Positions 54,533 to 63,456 of a DNA stretch of 64,000 nucleotides are shown piece by piece. The stretch is from Paenibacillus polysaccharolyticus (GTDB lineage: Bacteria > Bacillota > Bacilli > Paenibacillales > Paenibacillaceae). The stretch's first letter is position 1; every line of letters starts with the position of its first letter. The DNA is taken from positions 186,001-250,000 of the forward strand of contig NZ_FMVM01000007.1 of NCBI RefSeq assembly GCF_900102085.1. Direction: 5' to 3'. The notes under the pieces were generated by a model. It was not told the DNA's origin and ran no database searches. It was given only the letters and a program-made list of their open reading frames with translations. The position numbers and the translations under genes were made by a program.

Positions 54533-55566
54533 TATCGGAGCACCTCCACATCAAGTCCTTCTGCGGTTAGTTCAGACAAGGTCTGTTCAATCGCAGCGGA
54601 GTCACCTTCAAAACGTACCGTCAGTTGACCATAAGGAACCTGCTTGATTGTAGAGATTGTACCTTGCAGAATAGCGAAATCCACACCTGTTTTGCGAACT
54701 GTTCTCGACAGAATCGCCTCATAGGTTTTATCTCCAAGAAATGAAACCTTCACTAACTTGGAAGAAACACCTGCTGGCAACTCTGTCCCGGCATTTGCCA
54801 TAACCGCTTCCTCCAGTGCCAGTCCACCTTCGCTGTCACGTGAGACAAAATCCCGCGTGATTGCATGTTGCGGTTTCAGGAACACTTCCGTTACTGGACC
54901 TTGCTCCACAATACCACCTTGATGAATAACAGCCACCCGATCGCAAATGTTCTGGATGACGTGCATTTCGTGAGTAATTAGCACAATCGTCAGATTATAC
55001 TTTTCATTGATATCCAGCAATAACTTCAGAATCGAATTGGTGGTTTGCGGATCAAGTGCCGAGGTTGCCTCATCACAGAGAAGAACATTCGGATCACTTG
55101 CCAGAGCTCTCGCTATACCTACACGCTGCTTCTGTCCGCCAGACAGCTGTGCCGGATATTTGCTGCTATGTTGCTCCAGACCAACCAGAGCGAGCATTTC
55201 CTTCACCTTGCGATCAATCGCATCCTTAGGTGTGTTGACCAGTTTTAAAGGGAAAGCCACATTGTCGTATACCGTTGCAGAAGACAGCAGATTAAAATGC
55301 TGAAAGATCATACCAATCTTGCGTCTTTGCTGCTGTAGTTCACTTTTGCTAAGCTCAGTCAGGTTAATACCATCGACCCAAACCTCACCTTCTGTCGGGC
55401 GCTCAAGTAAATTGATACATCGAATCAATGTGCTTTTCCCTGCACCTGAATGACCAATAACTCCAAAAATCTCACCCTTCTGAATCTTCAGATCAAGGTG
55501 TGACAACGCCGTCGTTGTTTTGGCACGTCTGCCATATGTTTTGGTTAATCCAACCAATTCAATCAC
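54532..55566 (-). CDS. metN: Methionine ABC transporter ATP-binding protein
   Basis: A 344-residue ATPase: Walker A GHSGAGKSTL, Q-loop, signature LSGGQKQRVGIARAL, Walker B VLLCDEATSALDP and H-loop ITHEM. A C-terminal NIL domain (about 265-344, after LVKVSFLGDKTYEA) binds methionine and inhibits transport when it is abundant. The start is the GTG at 55564-55566, 9 bases after AAGGAG; the long open frame upstream runs through the riboswitch and is not coding. Confidence 0.95.
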   Translation of the reverse strand: MIELVGLTKTYGRRAKTTTALSHLDLKIQKGEIFGVIGHSGAGKSTLIRCINLLERPTEGEVWVDGINLTELSKSELQQQRRKIGMIFQHFNLLSSATVYDNVAFPLKLVNTPKDAIDRKVKEMLALVGLEQHSSKYPAQLSGGQKQRVGIARALASDPNVLLCDEATSALDPQTTNSILKLLLDINEKYNLTIVLITHEMHVIQNICDRVAVIHQGGIVEQGPVTEVFLKPQHAITRDFVSRDSEGGLALEEAVMANAGTELPAGVSSKLVKVSFLGDKTYEAILSRTVRKTGVDFAILQGTISTIKQVPYGQLTVRFEGDSAAIEQTLSELTAEGLDVEVLR

Positions 55567-55635
55567 TAATACTGCTCCTTCCCCATCACCTACATATATC
55601 TTTACCCGAAGGAAGGGAAAACTCCCCGTTCTACG

Positions 55636-55831
55636 CAAAAAAAGAGCCCTTTGCAGATACAAAGATGGCTCTTCACGTGAAATGACCTTCTCATCTGCCA
55701 AAATCATGTGCAACATGATTCTGTAGGAATTAGCACCTAACATCAACAAGGATAACCATTCATGTCATCATCGTTGATCGGTTGCCGGGCTTCATCGGGC
55801 CTGTCCCTCCGCCACTCTCGATAAGAGAAAT
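55636..55831 (-). promoter_or_regulatory. SAM-I (S-box) riboswitch with terminator
   Basis: The minus strand holds the S-box consensus in order: CTTATCGAGAGTGGCGGAGG, GACAGGCCCGATGAAGCCCG, GCAACC, GGTGCTAATTCCTACAG and GATGAGAA closing P1 (55687-55831). The expression platform is the hairpin AGAGCCATCTTTG with CAAAGGGCTCT followed by seven Ts (55636-55672). High SAM should terminate transcription ahead of metNIQ. Confidence 0.96.
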
Positions 55832-55844
55832 ATAAAGTTGTAGG

Positions 55845-55871
55845 ATTATATAGTTTCATGTAGTTCGTCAA
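55845..55871 (-). promoter_or_regulatory. Possible promoter of the riboswitch-metNIQ transcript
   Basis: TTGACG (55866-55871) and TATAAT (55845-55850) on the minus strand. The spacer is only 15 bases, so the pairing is not ideal, but the position just before P1 is right. Confidence 0.5.
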
Positions 55872-55998
55872 GTATAATGACCGAACTGCATCAAATGCTG
55901 TATTGAAGACACGATTCCATGTAAGATTCGATCTGGAACTCAGTATAATCAAAGTATTCCGATTTGTCAAATGGTATTATTTAAAATCATTGCTATAC

Positions 55999-56718
55999 CT
56001 AATGTTTCAAAATCTGTTTACGCCAGATTCGATTGATGTATCGATAGGCCATATTCAGTGTTTCACAGACCATATCTACACCTTGCTGCATTTCAAGAAG
56101 ATGCTGATCAAGATCCTCCAGCTTCACTTTGCCACGCAACGTCTGATGTAACTGCCACAAATCATCCTGCATTTCCGAATTCATGTAATGAATCTCCATA
56201 TTACGTCGCTTTCGCAATCTGCTCATCGGTTCTCGGTACGCTTCCTTAATCTTAATTAATTGCTGCGCCAACTCATGATGATCCCGATAATATTCGAATT
56301 GCCTCAGAACGGTATAATAGGAGAAATGCACTTTGGTTTTGGATGTATTTAGTTGGAAAACTTCATTCAAGACCGTACCCAATTTGTCCAGAATCGCGAA
56401 GCACCGAATAAAGGCATCTTTATAAAAATAAACGTACCGGGCATACTCAGATTTCTCAGCAGAACTCATATCGCGCGTTGAACCTGCAACTACTTTTTTA
56501 CGAAAATGTGCGGCGGCAAAATAACTTTGCTCCAGTTCATCCAACGAAGAGATTAGTCCCTGTGTCCATACATACAGGTTCCGATAATCATGGTTCGGAT
56601 CATGATCCACATACATCTGTTTTTCAAAAGACTCCAGTGTAAACGCCATGGTATCCATGGCTTGTTTCAGTTTCCCTTGATTCACTCGTGGCTTTTCTCC
56701 CAGTAACGTACGTAGCAT
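55999..56718 (-). CDS. HEPN-domain protein (Cthe_2314-like)
   Basis: A 239-residue all-helical protein that resembles the Cthe_2314-type HEPN family. The RX4H motif of HEPN ribonucleases is visible as RNMEIH (about residues 176-181), preceded by a basic RLRKRR. HEPN proteins are often RNA-cutting toxins or defence effectors, but many are inactive or housekeeping. No antitoxin-like MNT partner lies beside it. ATG 56716-56718 has GAGGAGG at good spacing; 16 upstream codons are open but unsupported. Confidence 0.72.
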   Translation of the reverse strand: MLRTLLGEKPRVNQGKLKQAMDTMAFTLESFEKQMYVDHDPNHDYRNLYVWTQGLISSLDELEQSYFAAAHFRKKVVAGSTRDMSSAEKSEYARYVYFYKDAFIRCFAILDKLGTVLNEVFQLNTSKTKVHFSYYTVLRQFEYYRDHHELAQQLIKIKEAYREPMSRLRKRRNMEIHYMNSEMQDDLWQLHQTLRGKVKLEDLDQHLLEMQQGVDMVCETLNMAYRYINRIWRKQILKH

Positions 56719-56863
56719 AGAAGACCTCCTCTTTCCACTGATGATGCAAAATATATATGTTTTCACAGCTGTTGAACAGCTGAAGATGAATTAAAGCGCT
56801 ATGTGACGTTCGGTTAATCGTTACAACTTGATTTAGGTTGCCCTGCTACCTCCGACATCAAAC

Positions 56864-56909
56864 AAAAGTCCACCTCTCCAATGATCTACATCACCGGATG
56901 GTGGACTTT
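56864..56909 (-). terminator. Terminator of ctaA
   Basis: AAAGTCCACC and GGTGGACTTT with an inner partial stem; the minus strand continues TTTTGTTTG. Confidence 0.75.
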
Positions 56910-56982
56910 CCAACATGGCCCAGCGCAGCTTCAGGACAATGTAATAAACTTACTTTTTTAAAACACAAAATTCATAAGCTGT

Positions 56983-57921
56983 TTAGAAACGGTTCACTGG
57001 GCGGTGCAGCTTGTACACAAGGAAGCTCATATAGGTCAAGATACCGAACAGTATAGCGATATCCAGCATATGTGCCAGCGCCACAAACATGTAAACTTCC
57101 GGGCGATTAATAGTCCACATCATGAACATACCGATAACCACTTGCAACAGAATTAAAACGACGGATAACACACCGAGTGTCCGTAGCTCACGGTTGTCCG
57201 GGTGTTTACGGTAAGCAAAATGTCCTAGGATCGCGATTACGATCACGAGTGACACAGCTGCCAGACGATGGGCAAAGGCCACAGCTACCCCGCCAGAAAG
57301 TTCAGGCACAATCTGCCCATTACATAGCGGGAATCCGGAACACCCGCCAGCCGAATTCGTATGGCTTACAAATGCGCCTGTATACACGACCAGGTACGTA
57401 TAGATGGTTGAAAACCAGACCAGGTTACGAAATCCCTTACTAACGCGCGGATACTGGTTCAGACGTTCCAAACCGCCATATCTCGCCTCTTGCCTAATCC
57501 CGAGAGCCATCATCAATGAACTGGCAAAAGCAATGAGTGCGAACCCAAAGTGTAGCGCCATGACCGCGGAAGATTGCGAGAACACAACGGCGAAAGCGCC
57601 CATAATTCCCTGAATAATCACAAATAAAAGGGTTAGAAACGAGAACAATTGCAAATCACGACGCTGCTTGCCAAAACGTAAGAAGGCAACAAAAGATGCG
57701 ATGGACAACAGCCCTGCCAATGCACTGACAGCACGGTGGGAGTATTCAATCAGAGAGGCAACAGTATGTGCTGGTACAAGCTTACCGTTACATAAAGGCC
57801 ACTGTGTTCCGCAGCCAAGGCCCGATTCGGTTTTCGTCACGATCCCGCCGCCAAAGGTAGCCAAGAACATAACAAGACAGGTTAATACGGTTAACCATTT
57901 AAACAATGTTAAGTGCTTCAA
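56983..57921 (-). CDS. ctaA: Haem A synthase (CtaA/COX15)
   Basis: CtaA oxidises the C8 methyl group of haem O to haem A for aa3-type cytochrome oxidases. The 312-residue protein has eight helices in two similar halves, each with conserved histidines (YSHRAV, HFGFAL; AHRLAAV, ALAHMLD) and a cysteine pair in the outer loops (GLGCGTQWPLCNG, GGCSGFPLCNG). The start is a TTG (57919-57921) with GGGTGAG upstream. A 17-base palindrome lies 31 bases upstream. It ends with its own terminator. Confidence 0.95.
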   Translation of the reverse strand: MKHLTLFKWLTVLTCLVMFLATFGGGIVTKTESGLGCGTQWPLCNGKLVPAHTVASLIEYSHRAVSALAGLLSIASFVAFLRFGKQRRDLQLFSFLTLLFVIIQGIMGAFAVVFSQSSAVMALHFGFALIAFASSLMMALGIRQEARYGGLERLNQYPRVSKGFRNLVWFSTIYTYLVVYTGAFVSHTNSAGGCSGFPLCNGQIVPELSGGVAVAFAHRLAAVSLVIVIAILGHFAYRKHPDNRELRTLGVLSVVLILLQVVIGMFMMWTINRPEVYMFVALAHMLDIAILFGILTYMSFLVYKLHRPVNRF

Positions 57922-57951
57922 TTTTTTCTCACCCGCTGTTGTTTTAAGATG

Positions 57952-57968
57952 GCGAAGAAGTTCTTCGC
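57952..57968. promoter_or_regulatory. Perfect palindrome upstream of ctaA
   Basis: GCGAAGAA-G-TTCTTCGC has 8-bp arms and a one-base centre, too tight for an RNA hairpin at full length. It is a candidate protein-binding operator 31-47 bases before the ctaA start. The remainder up to 58222 shows no gene. Confidence 0.45.
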
Positions 57969-58222
57969 TTGATAATCAATGCCGATTCATTATTGTTGCT
58001 AGTGTTGTTTCCATAAGAAGGCTCATTACAGCACTTGTTTTGTACTTTGACACTAATTTCACAACTAAATCCATTATACCGGATAAAAGCATCATTGACG
58101 CCGCGCTTTGTGACAAAATGTTAACGTCTATTAAAATTTTGACCAGCAGGTCATTATATTTCGAATTTATGTATGTAGGCCCCTACCCATCTCGGTAGCC
58201 TTAAGCTACTCACCTCAAGCCA

Positions 58223-58275
58223 AATAAAAACAAGGCAGTCTTAAGCCTGAAGACGGCTCAACCGACAGCCTTGTA
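58223..58275 (-). terminator. Terminator of the thioredoxin-like gene
   Basis: Outer stem ACAAGGC/GCCTTGT with inner pairing, followed on the minus strand by TTTTTATTT. Confidence 0.75.
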
Positions 58276-58341
58276 TTTGCATACCTATCTTACAGTCTAC
58301 CCTGTCTTGAAGACATTCATTCCCTGCGATGCACTTAGGCC

Positions 58342-58686
58342 TTACTTGTGAATGGTATTGTAGACCTCAACCGCACGATCCAAAAACTGCTCAATCTCTT
58401 CTCTCGACTTACGCAGCTTGTTCACATAGCGCACCAGTTCACGTCCGTCCGTGTAGGCTACAAAACTTGGAATACCCAAAATATTTTGCTCCTGACTTAC
58501 TGTACCCACCTGATCAACATCCACTTCAATCAGGGTCAAGTCACGTGAATACTTCGTTTCCACCTCAGGCATAAACGGATCGATGTATTTGCAATCCCCG
58601 CACCAGTCTGCCTTAAATACGGCCACTGTCAAACGTGGAGATTGAATCGCCACATCAAATTCCGGCTTGGATGTAATCTGTTCCAT
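58342..58686 (-). CDS. Thioredoxin-family protein
   Basis: A 114-residue thioredoxin-fold protein with the motif WCGDCK (about residues 29-34) in place of WCGPCK, and the cis-proline loop GIPSFVAY. The Gly-Asp dipeptide between the cysteines should shift the redox potential, so it is probably a specialised thiol reductant; its partner is unknown. ATG 58684-58686 has AGGGAG at 8 bases. It is divergent from the DUF2515 gene and ends in its own terminator. Confidence 0.88.
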   Translation of the reverse strand: MEQITSKPEFDVAIQSPRLTVAVFKADWCGDCKYIDPFMPEVETKYSRDLTLIEVDVDQVGTVSQEQNILGIPSFVAYTDGRELVRYVNKLRKSREEIEQFLDRAVEVYNTIHK

Positions 58687-58827
58687 TGTCACATCTCCCT
58701 TTCTGTACCTCGTCTCCCTCTAAGTGAAGCAAATTGGTGATTGGAAGTCAAATGTTCAGCGCATACTTAGAATAACCACAAGTCCTGGCATATCAAACAC
58801 AGATATTCATGAAAGGATGTTCCATTC

Positions 58828-60117
58828 ATGACTTTCACCAGAAATGACTCTTCGGAAAACCAGCATTCAGGCTCCATTGTACAGATCATTCGCTCCATTC
58901 CCGGAGCAGCCCTGGAAGTATGGCGAGGTAAACAAGCCGCCTGGCATGCGTCCGCAAGGCTTAGACATCCTTTGCGTGACCTGAATTGGAACGCAGATAC
59001 AGCTGCCGCTCTGCAAGCTGAGGTGGAGAAGTTAATCCCTACAACAGGCAAGCCATCTCCTGCACGCAACAATCAGGCACAACGTGCGCTGGTGTGTGAA
59101 GAGGATTGCATCATTCTCGAAGAGATCAAAACCTTAACGCAGCAGCAGAATCGCAGTAATGTGACTCGAACCGCCGCTTATCTGGAATGCTACGAGCAGT
59201 ATCCCGAGCTACATTGGGCGCTACTGGCGCATATGGTATCCCGCAACGGTGGATATCATATGACCGACCTGCACAGTGACCTGATGCATAATCTGCAAAA
59301 TCAGAAGGATCGTGAGCATATGTATCGCTTGCTGGAGCGGTGCAATGCCCTTATTTTTCAGGATGCCTATCCTCAATTGCAGCTGTATATCCACAGTCGG
59401 CGGCTTGGACGAAGCTGCTTCCATCTGTTATCTCATTTTCATGTATCGTCGTTTATGACCCCGTTCTGGGAGCGATTTTGGCTCGAACGTTGCAGTTCCA
59501 TACTGAGTGTGGCCTTAATTATTAATGAGCAGAACTATATCGAGAGCCGGGTGGTGCAACATCCTTATTTTCAAAAAGTAGTACTCTCCAAACCTGCTTT
59601 TCATCTGCATAATCTGGCCGGGCTGAACCACATCGTTTTCCCTCTTGCACAAGGAGGTGGACTTACCGGACGGGTCATTGAACACTTTGGCAAACTGAAT
59701 GAACGCATCCAGTTCGGCAAAGGACTGTATGCCCTATTATTCGGTGTGGAGCAAGTGCTCCAGCAAGTGTTGGAGTTCGCACGCACCGTTCCTCACGGCG
59801 GCTCAAGGGCGGAATATTGGCCGGGCCTGTTTACCAAGCATCACGAGGGGCCCACTGATCATAATCTGTACACGGAAGTTTTAATGAATGAGGAATGGCT
59901 TCCGGAAGGTCAGCGTCTTTACTCACCTGAGTTGCTCGCTGTCTGGGGGGACACACCTTATGAACCGATTACAAGACATGACTGGCTGGAAACACGAGAT
60001 TGCCTCGGATACCTCACTGCGCCACGCAGACCTTGGCTGTTTGATATGAGTCATGAGCATCGGTACGGCATGTTAAAAACAGCTCTCGCTCATGATGTGC
60101 AAGTTCTTACTCACTAA
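58828..60117 (+). CDS. DUF2515 family protein (YppC-like)
   Basis: A 429-residue soluble protein. The central motif HWALLAHMVSRNGGYHMTDL and the preceding NRSNVTRTAAYLECY match what is remembered of the DUF2515/YppC family of Bacillus, of unknown function. A C-terminal motif GPTDHNLYTEVLMNEEW is also likely conserved. No catalytic domain was recognised. An AAAGGA site precedes ATG 58828 by 10 bases. It shares a bidirectional terminator with the flippase gene. Confidence 0.8.
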   Translation: MTFTRNDSSENQHSGSIVQIIRSIPGAALEVWRGKQAAWHASARLRHPLRDLNWNADTAAALQAEVEKLIPTTGKPSPARNNQAQRALVCEEDCIILEEIKTLTQQQNRSNVTRTAAYLECYEQYPELHWALLAHMVSRNGGYHMTDLHSDLMHNLQNQKDREHMYRLLERCNALIFQDAYPQLQLYIHSRRLGRSCFHLLSHFHVSSFMTPFWERFWLERCSSILSVALIINEQNYIESRVVQHPYFQKVVLSKPAFHLHNLAGLNHIVFPLAQGGGLTGRVIEHFGKLNERIQFGKGLYALLFGVEQVLQQVLEFARTVPHGGSRAEYWPGLFTKHHEGPTDHNLYTEVLMNEEWLPEGQRLYSPELLAVWGDTPYEPITRHDWLETRDCLGYLTAPRRPWLFDMSHEHRYGMLKTALAHDVQVLTH

Positions 60118-60269
60118 TTGGCAGGAGAAAAAGAAAAAACGGTATCCGAATACGGCTTTAACAGGATCGTAACGTCACTAAAGCAGATCGAGTAGATTCT
60201 GCTGTGTAAGACCAAAGTAAGGATAACGTTCACCGTCACGGGAACCAGCCTCTTATGCAATAAAACAAT

Positions 60270-60310
60270 AAAAAAGCACGGTCTGCTACAAGTGCAGACC
60301 GCGCTTTTTT
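60270..60310. terminator. Bidirectional terminator
   Basis: AAAAAAGCACGGTCTGC and GCAGACCGCGCTTTTTT with a 7-base loop, between the convergent DUF2515 and flippase genes. Confidence 0.95.
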
Positions 60311-60319
60311 CACCTAAAT

Positions 60320-61948
60320 TTATCCTCGTTGTCCGGCGCCGCGTTGCAGACGCATAAGGGGACGAAGAATTTTTTGCAGAATCCGCGGATAACTCCCCAG
60401 CTCGTCCTTACGCAACACACGAAGAACCACCATCAGTACGAGATATACCACAACGACCAGCACACCCACGACCATACAGGTTAACAGGAAAGATACCCGT
60501 GCAGGCAGGAACGCACCAAAGATCTGGTTTCCACTCCAATTGGCCGCAAAACCGACAGCTGCCGCGAGAAGCACCGTAATGATAAATCCAATCCAGCGAT
60601 CCCCCATAATTGAAAAATCAACGATTTTACGTAACACACGCAGATTCAGATATGTGATGACGAGGAAACATAGCGCTGTTGCAATGATGATCCCGTAAAT
60701 GCCGAAGATCGGCGCGAGGATAAGACTCGCAATCAGCTTCACGATAATTCCTGCCGCTACACTAATCATTGTGATTCGTGGTTTTCCAACCCCGAGCAAC
60801 ATGGAGTTCGTTGTCATCATTGTAATCTGGAAAATAGTGCCGAACGTAAGCAATGCAATAATCGGCGTGCCATCTGGAGTTGTGAAGAGCAATCCGTTTA
60901 CCGAATAAGCCGCCGCACACAGGGTAATCACAATCGGCATTCCCGTCAGAATGGAAATACGTAGCGCCAGCGTTACCTGATTTTTCAGATGTAGCTCATC
61001 TTTGCGGGCAAAAGCCGCCGAAATGACAGGCACAAGGGACTGACTGAGCGCTATGGCGAGAATAGGCGGAATACCGGCTATACTCTGGGCTTTGGCACCC
61101 AGAATTGCCAGTACGCCTGTAGCTTCTTCCAGACCGATCCGTCCACTAAGCAGGGGAACGACGAGGGAAGAGTCGATAAAGTTGATTGCCGGAACAGCAA
61201 GTGAAGACAACACAATCGGAATTGAAAGTTTGAAAATATCAGTGTAAATTCCGCGCATCGGCAATTGCTCTGCACGCTCATAATGTAGCTGTGCCGCACG
61301 GTCACTTTTGCGTAGCTTTAATGTAAAGTACAGCATCACCGCAAATGCACCGATACTACCGAACACCCCACCGAAGGATGCCCCGGCTGCAATCGTCTGA
61401 TCATCGTAATTCCATTGCAACATCACATAGGCCACAATAATCGCTACACCTACACGCGCAAACTGCTCCACGATCTGCGAGATACCACCTGCGGTCATAT
61501 TGCCGCGTCCCTGGAAATAACCACGCATCATTGCGATCGCCGGGAAGAGTAACAGGGCCGGAGCAAGCGCCCGGATGGCACTCACGGATTCCGGCACTTT
61601 GGAAATATGGGTGGCATAAAATGGCGCTGCGAACCATAGCAGAACAGACATGACCACACCGGCCACGGCCGCAAAGATCAAGGCTGCACGGTATATCTGC
61701 TGCGCTTCGCCCGCGCGTCCGAGCGCGTAGCGTTCCGAGACCATTTTACTCAGCGTACTCGGTATGCCCGCCGTTGCGACAGTTAACAGCATTAAATACA
61801 CCGTATTGGAGATCGTGAACGATGCGTTACCAATATCCCCGAGGATATGCTCCAGCGGCACACGTTGTACCAGACCCAGTACCCTTGCAATCAATGCGGC
61901 AGCCGCCAATATGAGCGTACCTTTAATAAATGTTTCCTTCTTAGACAA
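60320..61948 (-). CDS. Polysaccharide/lipid flippase, MurJ/SpoVB-type (MVF superfamily)
   Basis: A 542-residue membrane protein with about 14 helices. The N-terminal KGTLILAAAALIARVLGLVQRVPL and STLSKMVSERYALGR fit the MOP/MVF flippases of Bacillota (YtgP/MurJ and SpoVB branches). Such proteins move lipid-linked cell-wall or polysaccharide precursors across the membrane. The branch cannot be fixed here. The start is a TTG (61946-61948) 8-9 bases after AAGGGG; an upstream in-frame ATG lacks a site. The basic tail RPLMRLQRGAGQRG is cytoplasmic. Confidence 0.88.
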   Translation of the reverse strand: MSKKETFIKGTLILAAAALIARVLGLVQRVPLEHILGDIGNASFTISNTVYLMLLTVATAGIPSTLSKMVSERYALGRAGEAQQIYRAALIFAAVAGVVMSVLLWFAAPFYATHISKVPESVSAIRALAPALLLFPAIAMMRGYFQGRGNMTAGGISQIVEQFARVGVAIIVAYVMLQWNYDDQTIAAGASFGGVFGSIGAFAVMLYFTLKLRKSDRAAQLHYERAEQLPMRGIYTDIFKLSIPIVLSSLAVPAINFIDSSLVVPLLSGRIGLEEATGVLAILGAKAQSIAGIPPILAIALSQSLVPVISAAFARKDELHLKNQVTLALRISILTGMPIVITLCAAAYSVNGLLFTTPDGTPIIALLTFGTIFQITMMTTNSMLLGVGKPRITMISVAAGIIVKLIASLILAPIFGIYGIIIATALCFLVITYLNLRVLRKIVDFSIMGDRWIGFIITVLLAAAVGFAANWSGNQIFGAFLPARVSFLLTCMVVGVLVVVVYLVLMVVLRVLRKDELGSYPRILQKILRPLMRLQRGAGQRG

Positions 61949-62012
61949 AACGGATTCCCCTTCTTTCCCCCACACCGGACCTCTCCGGACCTTAGCTAGC
62001 TAACCTGATATT

Positions 62013-62504
62013 CTAGGCGAATCGAACCACCCAGATTATAAATAGAACAATCATCACAAGTTGCAAAATAATTTTCATTACCGTGCTGGTAAACAGCCCG
62101 ACGACAGAGCCAAATCCGACTTTGGATGCTTTGGAAGGCGAGGAACCGCCGATCAGCTCTCCGATAAACGCACCGATGAATGGCCCCAGGACAAGTCCAA
62201 AGGCTGGAATCACGAACGGGCCAATAATTACTCCGATGGTACTCAGCGTTGTAGACAGCTTGGAACCGCCAAACTTTTTGACACCCCAGGCACTAACGAC
62301 GTAATCGGCCACGAACAGCACCACCACGATCAGAATCTGGATAGTCCAGAACCCGCCCCCAAACGGATCAAAGCTGAAGAACCAGCCGTAGACCAGAAAT
62401 GCGAAGAAAATCGCGATTGCACCCGGCAGAATCGGGTACACCGTACCTGCCATACCTACTGCAAACAGCAGTACAATTAAAATCCAGCCAACGGTTGCGA
62501 GCAA
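62013..62504 (-). CDS. DUF456 small membrane protein
   Basis: A 163-residue protein with about five helices and glycine-rich turns (VYPILPGAIAIFFAFLVYG, then FGLVLGPFIGAFIGELIGG), typical of the DUF456 family of unknown function. The start is a TTG (62502-62504) served by AGGGGGAG in the end of the upstream HAD gene, three bases away, so the two are translationally coupled. The flippase gene follows 64 bases later. Confidence 0.9.
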   Translation of the reverse strand: MLATVGWILIVLLFAVGMAGTVYPILPGAIAIFFAFLVYGWFFSFDPFGGGFWTIQILIVVVLFVADYVVSAWGVKKFGGSKLSTTLSTIGVIIGPFVIPAFGLVLGPFIGAFIGELIGGSSPSKASKVGFGSVVGLFTSTVMKIILQLVMIVLFIIWVVRFA

Positions 62505-62507
62505 AGG

Positions 62508-63257
62508 TTACTCCCCCTTCAGAATATGTTCACGAATCAGATGTGCGATGCCATCCTCATTGTTGCTTCCGATAACTAAATCTGCCGCTTGTTTCACTTG
62601 CTCCTGTGCATTGCCCATCGCAACACCCAGACCGACAGCTTCAATGACAGCCAGATCGTTCAGACTGTCGCCAACAGCGACCACCTCGGACATGTCGATG
62701 CCCAGCAATTGGCATACTTCGGCTACACCGGTAGCTTTGGATACGTTCTCCGGGTTTACCTCAATGTTTACAGGAGAGGAATTGGTCATTTGCAGACCGC
62801 CCATGTCCTGCAGTTCCATCATAATCTGATGACGAATCTCATCATCCTCGGTGGTAAATCCAAATTTCAGCCATTCTAATCCTTCGATGTTATCCGTCCA
62901 GCGATCACGGTTATACAGCTCTTCCACGGAGTATGCCCAGTACCAACTGTTATATTTCTCCCCAATCTCGTGCATCTTGCGAATTAACGCCGGGTCCATC
63001 AGATGGCGCAGGTGAAGCTCATGTGGAGCTTTCCAGACCTCGCTACCGTTGACCGTAACCATTGGTGTTTCCAGCCCAAGCTGCACCGCATATGGCATGG
63101 CGTGGTATACGGCTCTTCCTGTAGACAAGCACACATGCACCCCGCGACGAATGGCAATCTGAATCCATTTGGCCGTCTCCTGTGTAATTTCATGATTATC
63201 ATTCAGCAACGTGCCGTCCATATCCAGGGCCAGCAGTTTATATTTCAGTTCGCTCAT
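62508..63257 (-). CDS. HAD-superfamily (Cof-type) phosphatase
   Basis: A 249-residue Cof/YidA-type hydrolase: nucleophile motif LALDMDGTLLN, STGRA (motif II region), a C2 cap domain (about 85-185) and the metal-binding GDSLNDLAVIEAVG (motif IV). Such enzymes dephosphorylate sugar phosphates or nucleotides; the substrate is unknown. AGGAGG precedes ATG 63255-63257. It is the first gene of a HAD-DUF456(-flippase) unit. Confidence 0.92.
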   Translation of the reverse strand: MSELKYKLLALDMDGTLLNDNHEITQETAKWIQIAIRRGVHVCLSTGRAVYHAMPYAVQLGLETPMVTVNGSEVWKAPHELHLRHLMDPALIRKMHEIGEKYNSWYWAYSVEELYNRDRWTDNIEGLEWLKFGFTTEDDEIRHQIMMELQDMGGLQMTNSSPVNIEVNPENVSKATGVAEVCQLLGIDMSEVVAVGDSLNDLAVIEAVGLGVAMGNAQEQVKQAADLVIGSNNEDGIAHLIREHILKGE

Positions 63258-63456
63258 GTTGTGAATCCTCCTCCAGTATGTCTCTCTCCTCTAAAACAAC
63301 AAGATCGCCCGGTATCCGCGAAATGGCGGACGCCCCGGACGTCACAGCTAACGACATTTTACCACAGATCACGCGTATGCAACAAAGTAACCTAAAAACC
63401 GGAACGCCAAAAACCGCCTGCGATGCAGACGGTCATCTAAATTTATGAAATCATGT

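Noticed and set aside
55999..56766. Toxin-antitoxin pair including the HEPN gene
   Set aside because: No small nucleotidyltransferase or other antitoxin-like gene is adjacent on either side.
60118..60269. Structured RNA after the DUF2515 gene
   Set aside because: No convincing stem other than the terminator, and no resemblance to the foldback family.
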